From Portunus trituberculatus (taxonomy: Eukaryota; Arthropoda; Malacostraca; Decapoda; Portunidae), in contig NC_059276.1 in NCBI RefSeq assembly GCF_017591435.1, forward strand, positions 8,970,276 to 9,034,275: a stretch of DNA of 64,000 nucleotides, read 5' to 3'. Shown in pieces: positions 1 to 12,414 of this stretch. A program made the position numbers and the translations under genes. Within the stretch, counting starts at the first letter, position 1; every line of letters starts with the position of its first letter. The notes under the pieces are model-generated. The model saw nothing but the letters and a program-made list of their open reading frames with translations, had not been told where the DNA came from and searched no databases.

Positions 1-463
1 TTTTATTCTAATTTTCCTTCTTTTCCTTCTTCCACAGTGGTCTTTTTCCTGTTTTGTTCCTGTCTTACATATTTTTGTTGTATTATTCTTCTCTTCTTAT
101 ATTCTTCCATTTTTCTCTCGTTTTCTTATTTATTCCTTTTTCTTATTACTTGGATTCTTTTGTTTAATTTCCTGTTGTTTTCTTTCATTTTTCTCACCTT
201 TTTTCATGTTACATTTCTTAATTACTTAAAAAAAACACTCCTTTCTATTTGATAAAAAAAAAAAAAAAATCTTTCCTTAAGCTCTGATTGGCGGCACTTC
301 AATCCCGTGACAGGACAAAGGAAGGAGGAAAACTCACTTCCTTTTACCTCAGACACCTCCAGGTTACTCCTCTTCCTTCCTCTACAAGACACAAAAGCAA
401 CGAAATATATCAACGAATCTGACTCTAAATAAGGCCTGAAATAACTTCCCTTGAATATTTCCA
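1..463. other. No gene; T-rich then unique DNA
   Basis: The first 240 bases are T/C-rich, followed by an A run at 254-269 and about 190 bases of ordinary sequence. The two short open frames here (37-252 plus, 222-482 minus) are low-complexity or lack any recognisable domain, so I call no gene. Confidence 0.6.
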
Positions 464-669
464 TTAATTCCTTCACTACCATGACGGATTATCATATCTA
501 TTCTCCTTACTATTTGGTGGTTTTATGCAGCTTCAGAAACTTATGTGGGGTTATTAAAATAGTAAAGACTTTAGCCATTAATCTTTTGACTGCTATAGAT
601 CTTTCCTAATGTCAATAAAATGGTCTAATCGTACACAAATCTTAAGGTAAGAATGTGTCCTACTATCAA
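464..669 (-). mobile_element. TTAA-MITE copy 1, full length
   Basis: Starts at TTAA (464-467) with a decayed terminus (CTTCACTACCATGACG) and runs through the family core in reverse orientation (TTTGGTGGTTTTATGCAGC, then the CTAATGTCAATAAAATGG block). It ends in TCAA at 666-669, which is also the start of copy 2, so the two are directly abutted. Plus orientation is defined here as the CAGTACTGGGACGC end first. No coding capacity. Confidence 0.8.
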
Positions 670-879
670 CCCCTTCAGTAGCATGACGCGTTTCCATAAT
701 TATTCTGCTTACTATTTGGTGATTTTATACAGCTTCAGAAACTCATGTGGGGAATTTAAATGGTGTAGACTCCAGCCATTAATCTTTTGACTTCCAAAGA
801 TCCATCCTAATGTCAATAAAATGGTCTAATCTTACACAAATCTTAAGGTAAAAATGTGTCCCAGTATCGAAAGGATTAA
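666..879 (-). mobile_element. TTAA-MITE copy 2, tandem with copy 1
   Basis: Begins CCCCTTCAGTAGCATGACGC just after TCAA and ends CCCAGTATCGAAAGGA-TTAA (876-879). Same orientation as copy 1 and sharing one TTAA-like junction with it. Either one element inserted at the terminal TTAA of the other, or the pair arose by tandem duplication. Confidence 0.85.
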
Positions 880-1079
880 GTTATTTGTTAGCAAGTTTTT
901 TCTCTCTTTTTTTTTTTTTTAGTACTTTTAAGACAATGTTTATTACACTTTTGGAAATTATGACTCAAAAGAAAGAAAAAAATGAAAGAAAATGTTGAAA
1001 CACATGAAAGATTCTTGTTCATTACACACTTCCGTCAAAACTATCATTTTCTTGTTGAGTAATTCCATTTATCTTTATG

Positions 1080-1590
1080 TAACTTTCTTCCTCTTCCTTC
1101 TCCTTCTCCTCTTCTTGCTATTTCTCCTCCTCCTCCTCCTCCCCCTGCTAAGATCTTAATCAGTTTCATCTACCTTCTCCTCTTCCCTTTCGTTTCTCCT
1201 TCCTTCTATCCCATCAATTACTCTTCCTTCTTCTCCTACTCTTCTTCCTGCTACTTCTCCTCCTCCTCCTCCTCCTCCTCCTTCTCTTGCTAATATCTTA
1301 ATCAGTTTCATCTACCTTCTCCTCTTCCCCTTCCGTTTCTCCTTCCTTCTATCTTATCAATTACTCTTCCTTCTCCTCCTACTCTTCTTCCTGCTACTTC
1401 TCCTTTTTCCTTCTCCTCCTCCTTCTCCTGCTAATATCTTAATCAGGTTCATCTACCTTCTCCTCTCCTTTCGTTTCCTCTTCCTTCTTTTTTATCAATT
1501 ACTCTTCTCTTCCTTAGGTTTGTTCTCCTTTATTAACTACTCTCTTAATCATCTTCATCTATCTTTGCCTCTTCTTCTTTCATTTTCTCT
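1080..1590. repeat. Pyrimidine-rich minisatellite, ~141-bp period
   Basis: About 3.5 units of T/C-rich sequence. The phrase TGCTAATATCTTAATCAG recurs at about 1146, 1288 and 1429, each followed by TTCATCTACCTTCTCCTC. A degenerate fourth unit follows near 1540. Internal CTC runs vary between units, so unit length is partly set by microsatellite slippage. Not coding. Confidence 0.8.
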
Positions 1591-1730
1591 TCCTTCTTTC
1601 TTGATTACCCTCATTTTCAACTGCCTCTTTCTACTCCTCCTCTTCTTCTTCTTCCAACTTTCCTCTCCATTATTCGAACATTCCTCACCTTCATCATATA
1701 TTCTTCCTTGTACTTCATTCTTATCTTTCT

Positions 1731-1802
1731 TCTCCTCCTCCTCCTCCTCCTTCTCCTCCTCCTCCTCCTCCTCCTCCTCCTCCTCCTCCTCCTCCTCCTC
1801 CT
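1731..1802. repeat. (CTC)n microsatellite
   Basis: Interrupted CTC/TCC array. It produces a poly-serine open frame (1520-1804) that is not evidence of a protein. Confidence 0.95.
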
Positions 1803-1947
1803 GAAGCGTTCATCAGGTATCCTTAGTTGTCAGGAAGAGTAGCGTTCAAAACCATAACTCAAGTATTCTTGTCTCAATTAACAGGTGAGATCATTAGGGA
1901 CCTCTTACCTGTCTACTCCTCACCTGGGCCAGCAAGGTAAGCCAATT

Positions 1948-1978
<31 letters not shown>

Positions 1979-2042
1979 ATTACCTGAGTGAGTAAGTGGG
2001 AGAGTTTGCTAGCGGAGGAGAAAACAAGTGGAGGAGTTTGTC

Positions 2043-2220
<178 letters not shown>

Positions 2221-2473
2221 TGGTGTTTGTCGGTGGAGGAAAAATAAGGAGATTGCGTTTTCTTTATGACCGTTTTCTGTTGCTGTTATTTACGATCCTG
2301 GTATCGTATTTTGCGAAAGATTTAAAGCGATTTTTTTAATACGTTAATTATTCTAAATATAAGTGTGGCTTCTATAATAAATTTCCTTATTATACAGTAG
2401 CAAGGTGAACATTCTAATTAGAAAACACTTATCCTTATTAAATTTCTCCTTAATATCTCGTAAACCAAAAGAT

Positions 2474-2685
2474 TTAACCCCTTCAATACTAGGACACGTT
2501 TTTATCTTGAGATTTCTGTACAATTAGACCATTTTATCTATACTGGGAAGGATCTATGAAAGTCAGAAGATTAATGGCCACAGTCTTCACTATTTTAATC
2601 CCCACATAAGTTCGGAAGCTGTATAAAATCATCAAATAGCAAGCAGAGTTAATGTAGAAACGCGCTAGGGTACTTAAGTGGTTAA
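2474..2685 (+). mobile_element. TTAA-MITE copy 3, full length
   Basis: TTAA (2474-2477), CCCCTTCAATACTAGGACAC, the GATCTATGAAAGTCAGAAG core, CCCCACATAAGTTCGGAAGC, then CGCGCTAGGGTACTTAAGTGG and TTAA (2682-2685). Both flanking tetranucleotides are intact. Internal TTAA sites are also present. Confidence 0.88.
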
Positions 2686-2879
2686 CCGTATATTTGCCAG
2701 AGGTAGCCACGTAATTGGTCATTAGCTATAAACTACACAGGTAACCAAGCATGTAATTAAATGCCTATGCTCTCAATTCTCATTTTCTTCACACACAGGT
2801 AAAAACTGCACCTGTCTATTGCTGGCAGGGTTGCAGTGTTACCTGAGTGTCATAAATGTGGTATAATACTCATCTTTCA

Positions 2880-3083
2880 CTAACCTTAATACTGGAACTC
2901 ATTTTTACATTCAGTTTTGGGTATGATTAGACGATTTTACTTACATTAGGGACGGTCTATGGAGGTCAGATGATTAATGGCCAGGCTTTTCACTATATTA
3001 ATTCACACATAATTTCCTGAAGCTCCATAAAATCATCAAACAGTAAGCAGAATTAATATGAGAACGTGTACTGAAAGTGTTAA
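2880..3083 (+). mobile_element. TTAA-MITE copy 4, diverged
   Basis: Left flank CTAA (2880-2883), a degraded first terminus (CCTTAATACTGGAACTC), typical core GGTCTATGGAGGTCAGATG, and an end GTACTGAAAGTG followed by TTAA (3080-3083). Diverged from the other copies, so an older insertion is likely. Confidence 0.82.
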
Positions 3084-3509
3084 ATAGTCTAGAAAATATA
3101 GGAAAAAATAACAAGCTTTAACATGATGCAATAATTTTTGGGAGTGAAAGAAAAAAATACTGCACTCAAAATTGACAAAATTATAGTAAAGTATACGAAT
3201 TATAATAAAAAATGGTTACACACTCTTTTCCATTTTTTTTCTCTAACTTCTTCATTCACTAGACAATGGAAAGGCAATGTCTCTTAACAGTTTATATGGT
3301 ACACTTAACATTCTAATCTTTATCTTTTACTGCTACGATAAAGAGTCCCAACATCACTTTAGTGCATAAAGATAACAAGAGTCACGAATGTTTTCCTTAT
3401 AGATCACTTTCATCAGATGGTTTTAAGGTAAGATTTCGTGTTTTTGAAAGGTTAATTCAGTGTTTTAGTCTCTGATTTCATACTTATGGTGAAAACTCGT
3501 AAAACTCTC

Positions 3510-3706
3510 TTAATCTCGACGCATTTTTACATGAATTTTGGGTGTCATTAGACGATTTTATTAAGAAGGGTCTATGGAGGTCAGAAGATTAATGGTCTGA
3601 GTCTCCCCTATCTCAATATTCTTTTTAATGTTTTTGAAGCTGTATAAAATCACCATATAATAAGCAGAAGGGATATGAAAACGTGTCTTGGTACTGAAGT
3701 CGTTAA
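3510..3706 (+). mobile_element. TTAA-MITE copy 5, inserted in a tandem array
   Basis: Flanked by TTAA at 3510-3513 and 3703-3706. The left host flank (TATGGTGAAAACTCGTAAAA then CTCTC-TTAA) matches the next array unit at 3884-3913 (TATGGTGAAATGTCGTAAAA then TTGCC-TTAA), which has no MITE. This unit therefore acts as an empty paralogous site and supports TTAA as the true target. The first terminus is eroded (TCTCGACGC). Confidence 0.85.
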
Positions 3707-3725
3707 TAGAAATAAGTGTAGCATC

Positions 3726-3764
3726 TAACCTAACCTAACTAACCTAGTCTAACCTAACCTAACT
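3726..3764. repeat. Short interstitial CCTAA (TTAGG-like) repeat
   Basis: Irregular CTAACC/AACCTAACT repeats matching the complement of the arthropod telomere motif TTAGG, 20 bases after MITE copy 5. Too short and irregular for a telomere. Confidence 0.6.
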
Positions 3765-4591
3765 GTAACATCTTCCTTTCGATTCAGCTTTACAATTATA
3801 ATTTTAGATAGTTTCGACTTAAGATTTCAGTTTTTCAAGTTTTTAAATAGTCAATTCAGTGTTTTTGTCTTTTTTTAATAGTTATGGTGAAATGTCGTAA
3901 AATTGCCTTAATACGTGTTACCTCTTTATTTCTATTCATCTTTACTAATTTTATGAATTTCAACCTAATTTAAGTTCTTTAAGGTTGGTCCGTTGTTCAA
4001 TTCATATTTTTACAGTATAATTATAAAAAAAACTCGATTTCGAATGATACAAATTACTATTACATCTATTCATGTTTAATAATTATATAGTTTCGACCAA
4101 TTTTCATTTTTTTTAGGTTGATCGAGTGTTTACTTCATATTTTTAGTCTAGTTATAAAAAAAGCTTAATTTGTCATGATAAAATTACTATTACATCTATT
4201 CATCTTTAATAATAATATAGTTTCGACCTAATATTTAAGTTTCTAAGGTTGATCCAGTGTTTACTTCATATTTTTAGTCTAGTTATTAAAAAGGTTGATT
4301 TTCCAAGGAACAAATAACCATTACACCTTTTTACACTTGAACATGTACTCCAGGGGTGAGATTTCCTGCCAGATACTTAGTAGAGGAGAGGAAAGGTTAT
4401 ATTAAACGATAACGCTTAAGAAAAATGGCACATATAAAATGTTGAAGAGGCGCAGCAAAAAAGGCGATAATAAGCGATAACAGATGACAATTTAGATAAG
4501 ACAGCCTATGACAACGGAGCATATAAGGGACGACCACGATAAGGCGATGACAACATGGGAAAAGATAAACAGACATAATAAAAACTATAAA

Positions 4592-4631
4592 CACCACCAC
4601 CACCATCACCATCACCACCACCACCACCACC
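4592..4631. repeat. (CAC)n microsatellite
   Basis: CAC triplets with two CAT interruptions. The following 4800-4900 stretch has several AGTGCTGGG-like words, a weak short repeat. Confidence 0.85.
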
Positions 4632-4965
4632 AGAACCCTTAGCAGGCAGCGCTTAAACTATCTAATCATCACCTCATCTCCCTCAGGCTGCAGCAGAAGG
4701 GGAGAGATACCCATCACAAGGGCGGCTCCCAGAAGGCTGCGCTAATGAAGATCTCCCTGTGATAAGCAAGCAGAACGGGGGAGGAGGAAAGGCGCTGGGG
4801 ACTCAGTGGTGGTGCTGGGAGACTCTCGGGAGGCGGTGCTTGGAAGTGGTAGTGCTGGGTAGTGCTGAGAACGAAGGGATCAGTGCTGGGGTCTTAGGAG
4901 TTAAAACACTGGTATTGGTGGTCGTGGTGTGACTGAGAGGTGTTTTGAAGCATTGAAATCTCACT

Positions 4966-5215
4966 GTGTTGTATCTAAAAGCTATATATTGGTTGGTTCT
5001 CACTATTTTTTTTTCACTTGATATGGACTTTGTTAACGTAGAAAGTCATTGTGAATCCCAGTATTTTTTAATTTATCACCACAATCGAGAGTGTTATTTT
5101 TAAAAGTCACAAATTAGTTGGTTCTCATCAAAAGGCTTTTCTCCATTGATGATGTAGACTGTGTTAACTTAGCACTAGGATCAGAAAGACATTGTCCTAG
5201 TAACTTCCTAAAATA
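4966..5215. repeat. Two-unit duplication, ~125 bp
   Basis: GTGTTGTATCTAAAAG at 4966 and GTGTTATTTTTAAAAG at 5091 start two diverged units. Both continue with TTGGTTCTCA and then GACT-TGTTAAC-TAG. No gene is seen. Confidence 0.65.
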
Positions 5216-6344
5216 TCACTAAAATCATGAAAATATAGCTGAAATTTTTAATAACTTGTCAAACTCTCAAAAAAAACTATTCTTGTTAACTAGAAAATTG
5301 TTATACTATCACTAAAATCCACCAAAACATTCTTAGATACAAAAACTTGATAAACAAACACTAATATCGTTGCTATAACTTATCAAACCATAACTAGCAT
5401 CATAAAAACACCACCTGAAGCCCCAATGTCGTATTAAACTACACATCGGACCATAAAAGCCACAATAACTAGTATCCGTGATGAACAAGACACCAAGACA
5501 CCACCCTCGGGAACCCCAGTCACCTTCACCACAGCCTGTTCAAAGTAGCCAGGGAAAGCCACGAAAAATTTGAGAATACGCCAGTCAGTCTTTTAGTTTC
5601 TCTTTTTCGCATTTTCCGAGACCTTCATTACTATTTATTTGATGCATGATGCGCTTGCTTCCTGGCGGCTTTGTCTCCTTGGGTGTTAGAAGGTTGATGG
5701 AGAAGGCAGACAGGCGTGCAAGGTCAGCCAGGTAGGATAATCAAGTAATTGCAACACCTGGGTAAGTGAAGGAACGTACAGCTTAAACCGCTCGTCTATG
5801 ATGCGAAAGGATTATAACAAGACTGTACCGTAAATACCACAGTTGAAAGTAGAAAAGTACATTATATACGCAGAAAGATATGTGTGCAAAAATTGTCTAG
5901 GAAAGATATATATACAAAAAGGCAAAATACATTAAACAAACTGAAAAATACTTATAAAAAACGACTACAACGTAAAATATCAAGAAAAAGGGAAAGAAAA
6001 TATATGAAACACAGAGAGAATACTAACTAAGCAGATGAATTTGATGAAGGAAGAAAAAATAATGGATAGAAGGAAAGAGAAGAATGAGAGGATGAAATTC
6101 AAAGATACATATAAGGAAGACAATGAGTAGAATCAAGAAAAAAAAAAAGAAAAACACAAAAAAAAAATTATGGAGAACAGAGAGCAAGGTGATGAAGACA
6201 AAAAAAAATAGAGAAGAAGGAAGTAAGAAGCAAAGGAGATAATGAAAGTGCTGAAGAGAATAATAGCTAGGATGAGACGGACAAGGAGATGGATGAGGGA
6301 GGTTGTGAGCATCAGGGGACGAGCTGCCAAGGATGAGATGCAAC
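5216..6344. other. No gene recognised; A/T-rich unique DNA
   Basis: Mostly AT-rich sequence, with a possible weak duplication around AACTTGTCAAAC/AACTTATCAAAC at 5255-5390. The 6000-6340 part is A-rich on this strand. The open frames there (6023-6415 minus) are T-rich translations without a domain. Confidence 0.5.
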
Positions 6345-6622
6345 TGTTGAGGGAATGAAGCAAGGCAAGGCGGTGAAACGTTTTTGTGACGCTGGAAACT
6401 TGTTAATCCTTGCACTGGTATAGAAATTGTTCACAACTCTCAAAGCAACATATGAAGCCATTACTAGTACGTGCAATAAAGGAAAGGGATAAAAAAAAGA
6501 GAGATATTATTGTTGAGGGAATGAAGTAAGGTAAGACGGTGGAGCTGTTTTTAATCATTGCTATGGTATAGAAATTGTTCACAGCTCTCAAAGCAATATG
6601 TGAAACTATTACCAGTACATAA
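6345..6622. repeat. Two-unit duplication with TTAA-...-ACTGGTATAG motif
   Basis: TGTTGAGGGAATGAAG begins units at 6345 and 6511 (period 166). Both contain TGGTATAGAAATTGTTCACA and CTCAAAGCAA. The first includes TTAATCCTTGCACTGGTATAG, resembling the single site at 36389. The shared word may be the end of another TTAA element family, but I cannot define its other end. Confidence 0.65.
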
Positions 6623-6719
6623 AATGAATAAATAAATAAAAGCGGATATATTTTGTTATTTCTAGTAGTTATAAAGGATAATCGTAGGTATAGAATAAGG
6701 AGTGTCTTTTTCCTTACTC

Positions 6720-7020
6720 TCTCATGCCCCTCTCTCTCTCATCTCTCTTCCTTCTAAATCTTTATGTGTCTATTTTCTCTCTTCAATATTTATTTTCATT
6801 CTCTCTCTATCTTCTTCCTTCTCCTTTTCCTTCTTTTTCTTGTTCATGTCTTAATCCTTCTCTTATCTTATCCTTCTCTCTTCCTTTCGTCTATTTTCTC
6901 TCTTCCATCTCTATCTGCATTCTCTTCTTATCTCCTTTCTCCTTTCCTTTTTTTCTTGTTCATGTCTTAATCCTTCTCTTATCTAATCCTACTCTCCTTC
7001 CTTCCATCTAAATCACATAC
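6720..7020. repeat. Pyrimidine-rich two-unit repeat, ~116 bp
   Basis: CTTGTTCATGTCTTAATCC occurs at 6839 and 6955, each followed by TTCTCTTATCT and preceded by related T/C-rich sequence with TCTATTTTCTCTCTTC. Open frames across it are F/L/S-rich artefacts. Confidence 0.75.
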
Positions 7021-7287
7021 TCTCTTCTATTTCTCCAGTCTCTACCTGTCTTCCCTCCCATCTCCCGTCTCTCTCTGCCTTCTCTCCCCCCCAGCGGACT
7101 CCTCCCACCGGCCAGAGTCTCCAGTTATGCAAAGTGACCGAAGTTTCATTTGTGCAACACGGCGGTGAGTGAAATAAGAGTCCAGTTGTGCGGTATTAAA
7201 ATCTCTTAAGGTCATGGATAACATCGCCACACTGAACTTTTTATTGCCGGAAAAAAACCGTAGCATAATCAATGAGGAGGAGACTAA

Positions 7288-8525
<1,238 letters not shown>

Positions 8526-8590
<65 letters not shown>
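8526..8590. repeat. (GT)n microsatellite
   Basis: Uninterrupted GT array of 65 bases. Confidence 0.97.
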
Positions 8591-8592
<2 letters not shown>

Positions 8593-8641
8593 CTCCTTCC
8601 TCTGAGTCATTTAGCTTTTCCTACATCCGTCAATCTGTCAG

Positions 8642-8729
8642 TCAAACCACCACCACCACCACCACCACTTGATGGTCACCTTACACCACCTGAATAGACC
8701 TTAAAATTACGGCATCTTTTCACCTGGCC

Positions 8730-8813
<84 letters not shown>
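8642..8813. repeat. (CAC)n at 8645-8669 and (AG)n at 8732-8813
   Basis: A short CAC array and an 82-base AG array separated by about 60 bases of unique DNA. Confidence 0.95.
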
Positions 8814-8815
<2 letters not shown>

Positions 8816-9163
8816 AAACACTTCACACTATGCAGTAATGGATTTCAAAAAGTGTTTATATTTCCTCCTTGGTATTCTGAGGTAAATGATTTTCACTTTT
8901 AAATTTTTTTTTTCTCTCACCTTATTTTTTTGTGAGTGAGTTGGTAATAACGCAGCGAGTGTGAGTGACCTGTTGCCTCACCTTTCCTGTCACCGCAGAG
9001 GGTCACGAGGTCAGCGGATTTGACACGAATTAGGTCAGCGTGTCAAGGTCAGGTATGTACGTGTTGTCTTGTCAATGGTATGAAGATTTCCCGCCGATGC
9101 TTGCCACTTTTCCTTTCCCTCTTGTGTTTTTTTGTCTTCTTTGTTTTCCTTTGTGTTTGTTGT

Positions 9164-9535
9164 TTTATCTATCTATCTATCTATCTATCTTTTCTATCTA
9201 TTTTCTATTTTTCTATATTTTCTTTACTTTTTTCTGGTAATTTTGTTCGTGTTACCTATTTTCTTTTATTTTCTTTTGTATATTGTTTGTTATTTCTATC
9301 TTCTATTTCTTCCTATTTCTTATACTTTTTTTCTATTAATTTTGCTCCTATTACTCGTTTTCTTTTATTTATCTTGGTGTGTTGTTTGTTAATTCTATCT
9401 ATCTTTATTTTTTTCTATTTTTCTGTACTCCTATTAAATTTACTCCTATTACTTGTTTTCTTTAGTTTCTCCCTTATTTTCCATTTACATTCTGGTGATC
9501 TAGTCTTATTTCATATATTTCATCTGTTCTCTTAA
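9164..9535. repeat. (TCTA)n and T-rich 100-bp minisatellite
   Basis: A TCTA run at about 9166-9190 is followed by three units about 100 bp apart near 9240, 9340 and 9440. They carry ATTTTGTTCGTGTTACC, ATTTTGCTCCTATTACTC and AATTTACTCCTATTACTTG, each followed by GTTTTCTTT or ATTTTCTTT. Confidence 0.75.
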
Positions 9536-10400
9536 CTTAATTTATCCATTTCATCCATATTATTCTTACTTTCTTATTATCAAGCTGTCTCATTCTTCTC
9601 ATTTACACTCCGCACTTCTCTAATATAGTTTACATATTCTATTTATTCCACAAATGCAATCAATCAAATTTAATCTGTTTACTATTCATTTTATCGACTA
9701 ATAATGCATGTGTTTCCATTATTTTTTCCTTCATATCGGTGTAACTGTGTATATTCGAATTATTCAGCGTATGTGATCAAATAATTCATCCAGTGTTTTT
9801 TTTTTTTATATATTATTTGTTCCCCTTGGCCAGTTTCCTCTCATGCACAAAATAATTCAACACATCCACAAAAAGTTTAACATTTCCACTCATTGTAACG
9901 ATTAATATTTGTCTAGCTGTCTTGTTTGTTTTGATGTTCCGCGCGTGGATGTGTGGAGGAATGCAGTGTTTCCTCCTTATGGTGATGATTGCAATCGCCT
10001 TTTCTCTCGCCAGTATCTCTTAACTTTTTCATCCTGACGTGTTTTTCGAGTCTTTATCTCTCATTCATTACCTGCTTCAGTACTGGTAATTATAAACTCC
10101 TTCTCTAATGGTCAAAGTCGCAGTGAAATATGTAGCTTGTTTTCTTGTATCATTTTTGTCTAATATTGCTACGCGTTTCTGTATCTTTTTTTTTTACATT
10201 TCGCTATTAAGATGTAGGAAAATTATAAAGCATATATTCTAGTCATGTGTTTTTGAATTGTATGTTCTACGCATGATACTTCTTGAGGCACGTCATCAAG
10301 TATTAGAAGTCTCCAAACGTGTCTGTTTTTCACCAGCCAAGAGTCTTCCAAGTAATTAAACCGGTAACAAAACATGCAACACACTAATGCTATACCGACA
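9536..10400. other. No gene; possible LINE-end fragment near 9820
   Basis: AT-rich DNA. At 9820-9855, TTCCCCTTGGCCAGTTTCC resembles the CCCTTGGCCAGCTTTTCCC found in the LINE 3' relics, so a small degraded copy may sit here. Otherwise nothing is recognised. Confidence 0.4.
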
Positions 10401-10941
10401 CACACTACAACTATTGGGGATTTTTTTCGGGTGATTTTAGTGATTTCTCCAGAACGGGTGACCTCACTTTCTCAGCCCAACCCATGCCCTTCCCAGAACT
10501 TCCATTCTCCCTTCTTGCTCCCACAATGCCCTCCCTTCCTGCCCCTCCCTCTATGTCATGCCCCTCCCTCGCCTCTCCCTTCTTCCTTCTTCCCTTCACT
10601 TTGTCATTCCCCTCCCTTCTCATGTACTCTCCTATAATTCCCCTTATTCCCCTTCAGTGTTATGTTACACCCCTCTTTTAAACCCCAAAAGTCTCCCATT
10701 ATCACCCTCATTCCCTCCCGTGACTCCCCACTCCCTTTCCCTTCCTCTTCCCTTCCCGTGCCAGGCCCTTTCCTTTTCCTGCCCCTCCCGGATGTCCCCC
10801 CAGCAGATCTTACCTCCCTCCTCCCAGCCACCCCTCCCCTCCCGTGTCACGCAGGTCCCTGGAGCGGAAACTGAGTGCCACTAAAATAGTTAATGTCAAT
10901 CAGGTCCTGACTCCTTGCCGCGAAGCTAAAACCTGTTCCCT

Positions 10942-10942
<1 letters not shown>
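10401..10942. other. C-rich tract without a supported gene
   Basis: Strongly C/T-biased sequence (10450-10860) with repeated CCCTCCC/CCCTTCC words. It gives proline/serine-rich frames on one strand and Arg/Gly/Glu-rich frames on the other, as expected from composition alone. Confidence 0.55.

Positions 10943-11008
<66 letters not shown>
10943..11008. repeat. (CT)n microsatellite
   Basis: 66-base CT array. An AG array follows 80 bases later in the opposite strand sense, so the pair could fold back. Confidence 0.97.
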
Positions 11009-11012
<4 letters not shown>

Positions 11013-11056
11013 ACGGTTTACTCTCTTGTTAAGCAGTATTGTTTTCTCCAGGTAAA

Positions 11057-11088
11057 AGAGAGAAGGAGAGGCAGAAAAGAGAGGGAGA

Positions 11089-11180
<92 letters not shown>

Positions 11181-11275
11181 CAGGGAGAGAGAGAGGCAGG
11201 GAGAGGGAGAGGCAGAGAGAGGGAGAGGCAGGGGACAACAGCAAGACACGGAGAGCGAGAGAGAGCAAGAGAGGA
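11057..11275. repeat. (AG)n array with degenerate GGCAGGGAG tail
   Basis: Pure AG at 11091-11179, flanked by purine-rich derivatives (GGCAGGGAGAGAGAG words) to about 11275. Confidence 0.93.
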
Positions 11276-11786
11276 AGGAAAATGTACATGAGACGGTGCC
11301 AACACTTCCCAGCCAACACGTTCCTGAGGTGGCGGCGGTGGTGGTGGTGGTGGTGGCGGGTCGTGCGGGCGTTGGGGGAGGGGGCAGGTGCGTGTACCCA
11401 GGGTGAGGGCGTGGCCTGACCCCCGACCCACATCCCCACGCCCACCAGGACCGTGGGAGCCTGCCGCCAGCTGGACTCCAACTCTTACCTCTGACATTTT
11501 CACTCAGTCTTTCCCTCGGACGCCACATTCATCACTTCCCGGCTACTTTCCTGGGCTTTTCTATCTCTCCCCTGCTTCCCCGTCCCCCTCTCCCTCTCTC
11601 TCCATCTCCAGGTTGGTTCTGTACTAATGTGAGGTGCACGTTTCGCCTCGCAGTCAACGCATCACACGCACACATAATATATTCCCTCCCGGCGTGGAAT
11701 TAATGTGCTTTATCCTATCTGTATCCTTATTAAATTAAGCTTATCTGCATACGTGGCATCAGGCAAGGTCCAGCATCTCTTTCTCC

Positions 11787-11787
<1 letters not shown>
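11276..11787. other. GC-rich unique DNA with (GGT)n, no gene
   Basis: A GGC/GGT triplet run at about 11330-11359 and GC-richer sequence to about 11520. Frames here are low-complexity (poly-His, poly-Trp) or lack any domain. Confidence 0.5.

Positions 11788-11863
<76 letters not shown>
11788..11863. repeat. (TC)n microsatellite
   Basis: 76-base uninterrupted TC array. Confidence 0.97.
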
Positions 11864-11865
<2 letters not shown>

Positions 11866-12345
11866 ATGCCACAGGGTTCTCTCTTGACTCGGCTGGCCTT
11901 CCCTCCCTCGCCTTGGGTGCCTCAGGGGCGGTGCTTGTTTCCCACGCAGCCCACGCAAGCCTCCGCCCGTCCCCCCGTCCGTCCCTCCGTCCGTCACAGC
12001 ATCACCGTCACGCTACAGTTCGATTGATTTCCGCGTCACGAAGAAAACGCAGCCCGTGAGTCTATAAGCCCGGTAAGCGTCACGAGTTGAGGGGAAGCTT
12101 GTGTAAACTGACGAGTACCTTTAATTACACCTTGAGAAATATGAAGCTGTCCTACTTCTCTCTCCCTCCCAGTAAAGTTAAGTGTCTTGCCTCATTTGCA
12201 TAACAGATGAACACTTCCTACTCCTCCAATTAGGTGCCCAGGTATCTGCCGCTCGCCCACGGCCCAGCACGACGCCCACGCAGCCTCTCCTACAGCCCTT
12301 GTCTCCCGGCCTACCTCAGACTTCACCGTGTCACTCTTGTTCACA
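11864..12345. other. No gene recognised
   Basis: Less AT-rich unique DNA with a short CCGTC/CCCGTC repeat at about 11966-11995. No domain-bearing open frame. Confidence 0.5.
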
Positions 12346-12414
12346 CTCCTCCTCTTCCTCCTCCTCCTCCTCCTCCTCCTCCTCCTCCTCCTCCTCCTCC
12401 TCCTCCTCCTCCTC
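12346..12414. repeat. (TCC)n microsatellite
   Basis: TCC array of about 69 bases, slightly interrupted at its start. Confidence 0.97.

Larger units (their letters stand above)
3420..4350. repeat. T-rich minisatellite, ~130-200-bp units, MITE inside
   Basis: Five related units can be anchored on the CAGTGTTT-TTTTTAGTCT phrase at about 3458, 3857, 3991, 4124 and 4255. Later units are about 131-134 bp apart. The first gap is 399 bp, or about 200 bp once the MITE at 3510-3706 is removed. The last three units share CTATTACATCTATTCAT and ATATAGTTTCGACC. Not coding. Confidence 0.78.

Noticed and set aside
3726..3764. Chromosome end (telomere)
   Set aside because: Only about 39 irregular bases with ordinary sequence on both sides.
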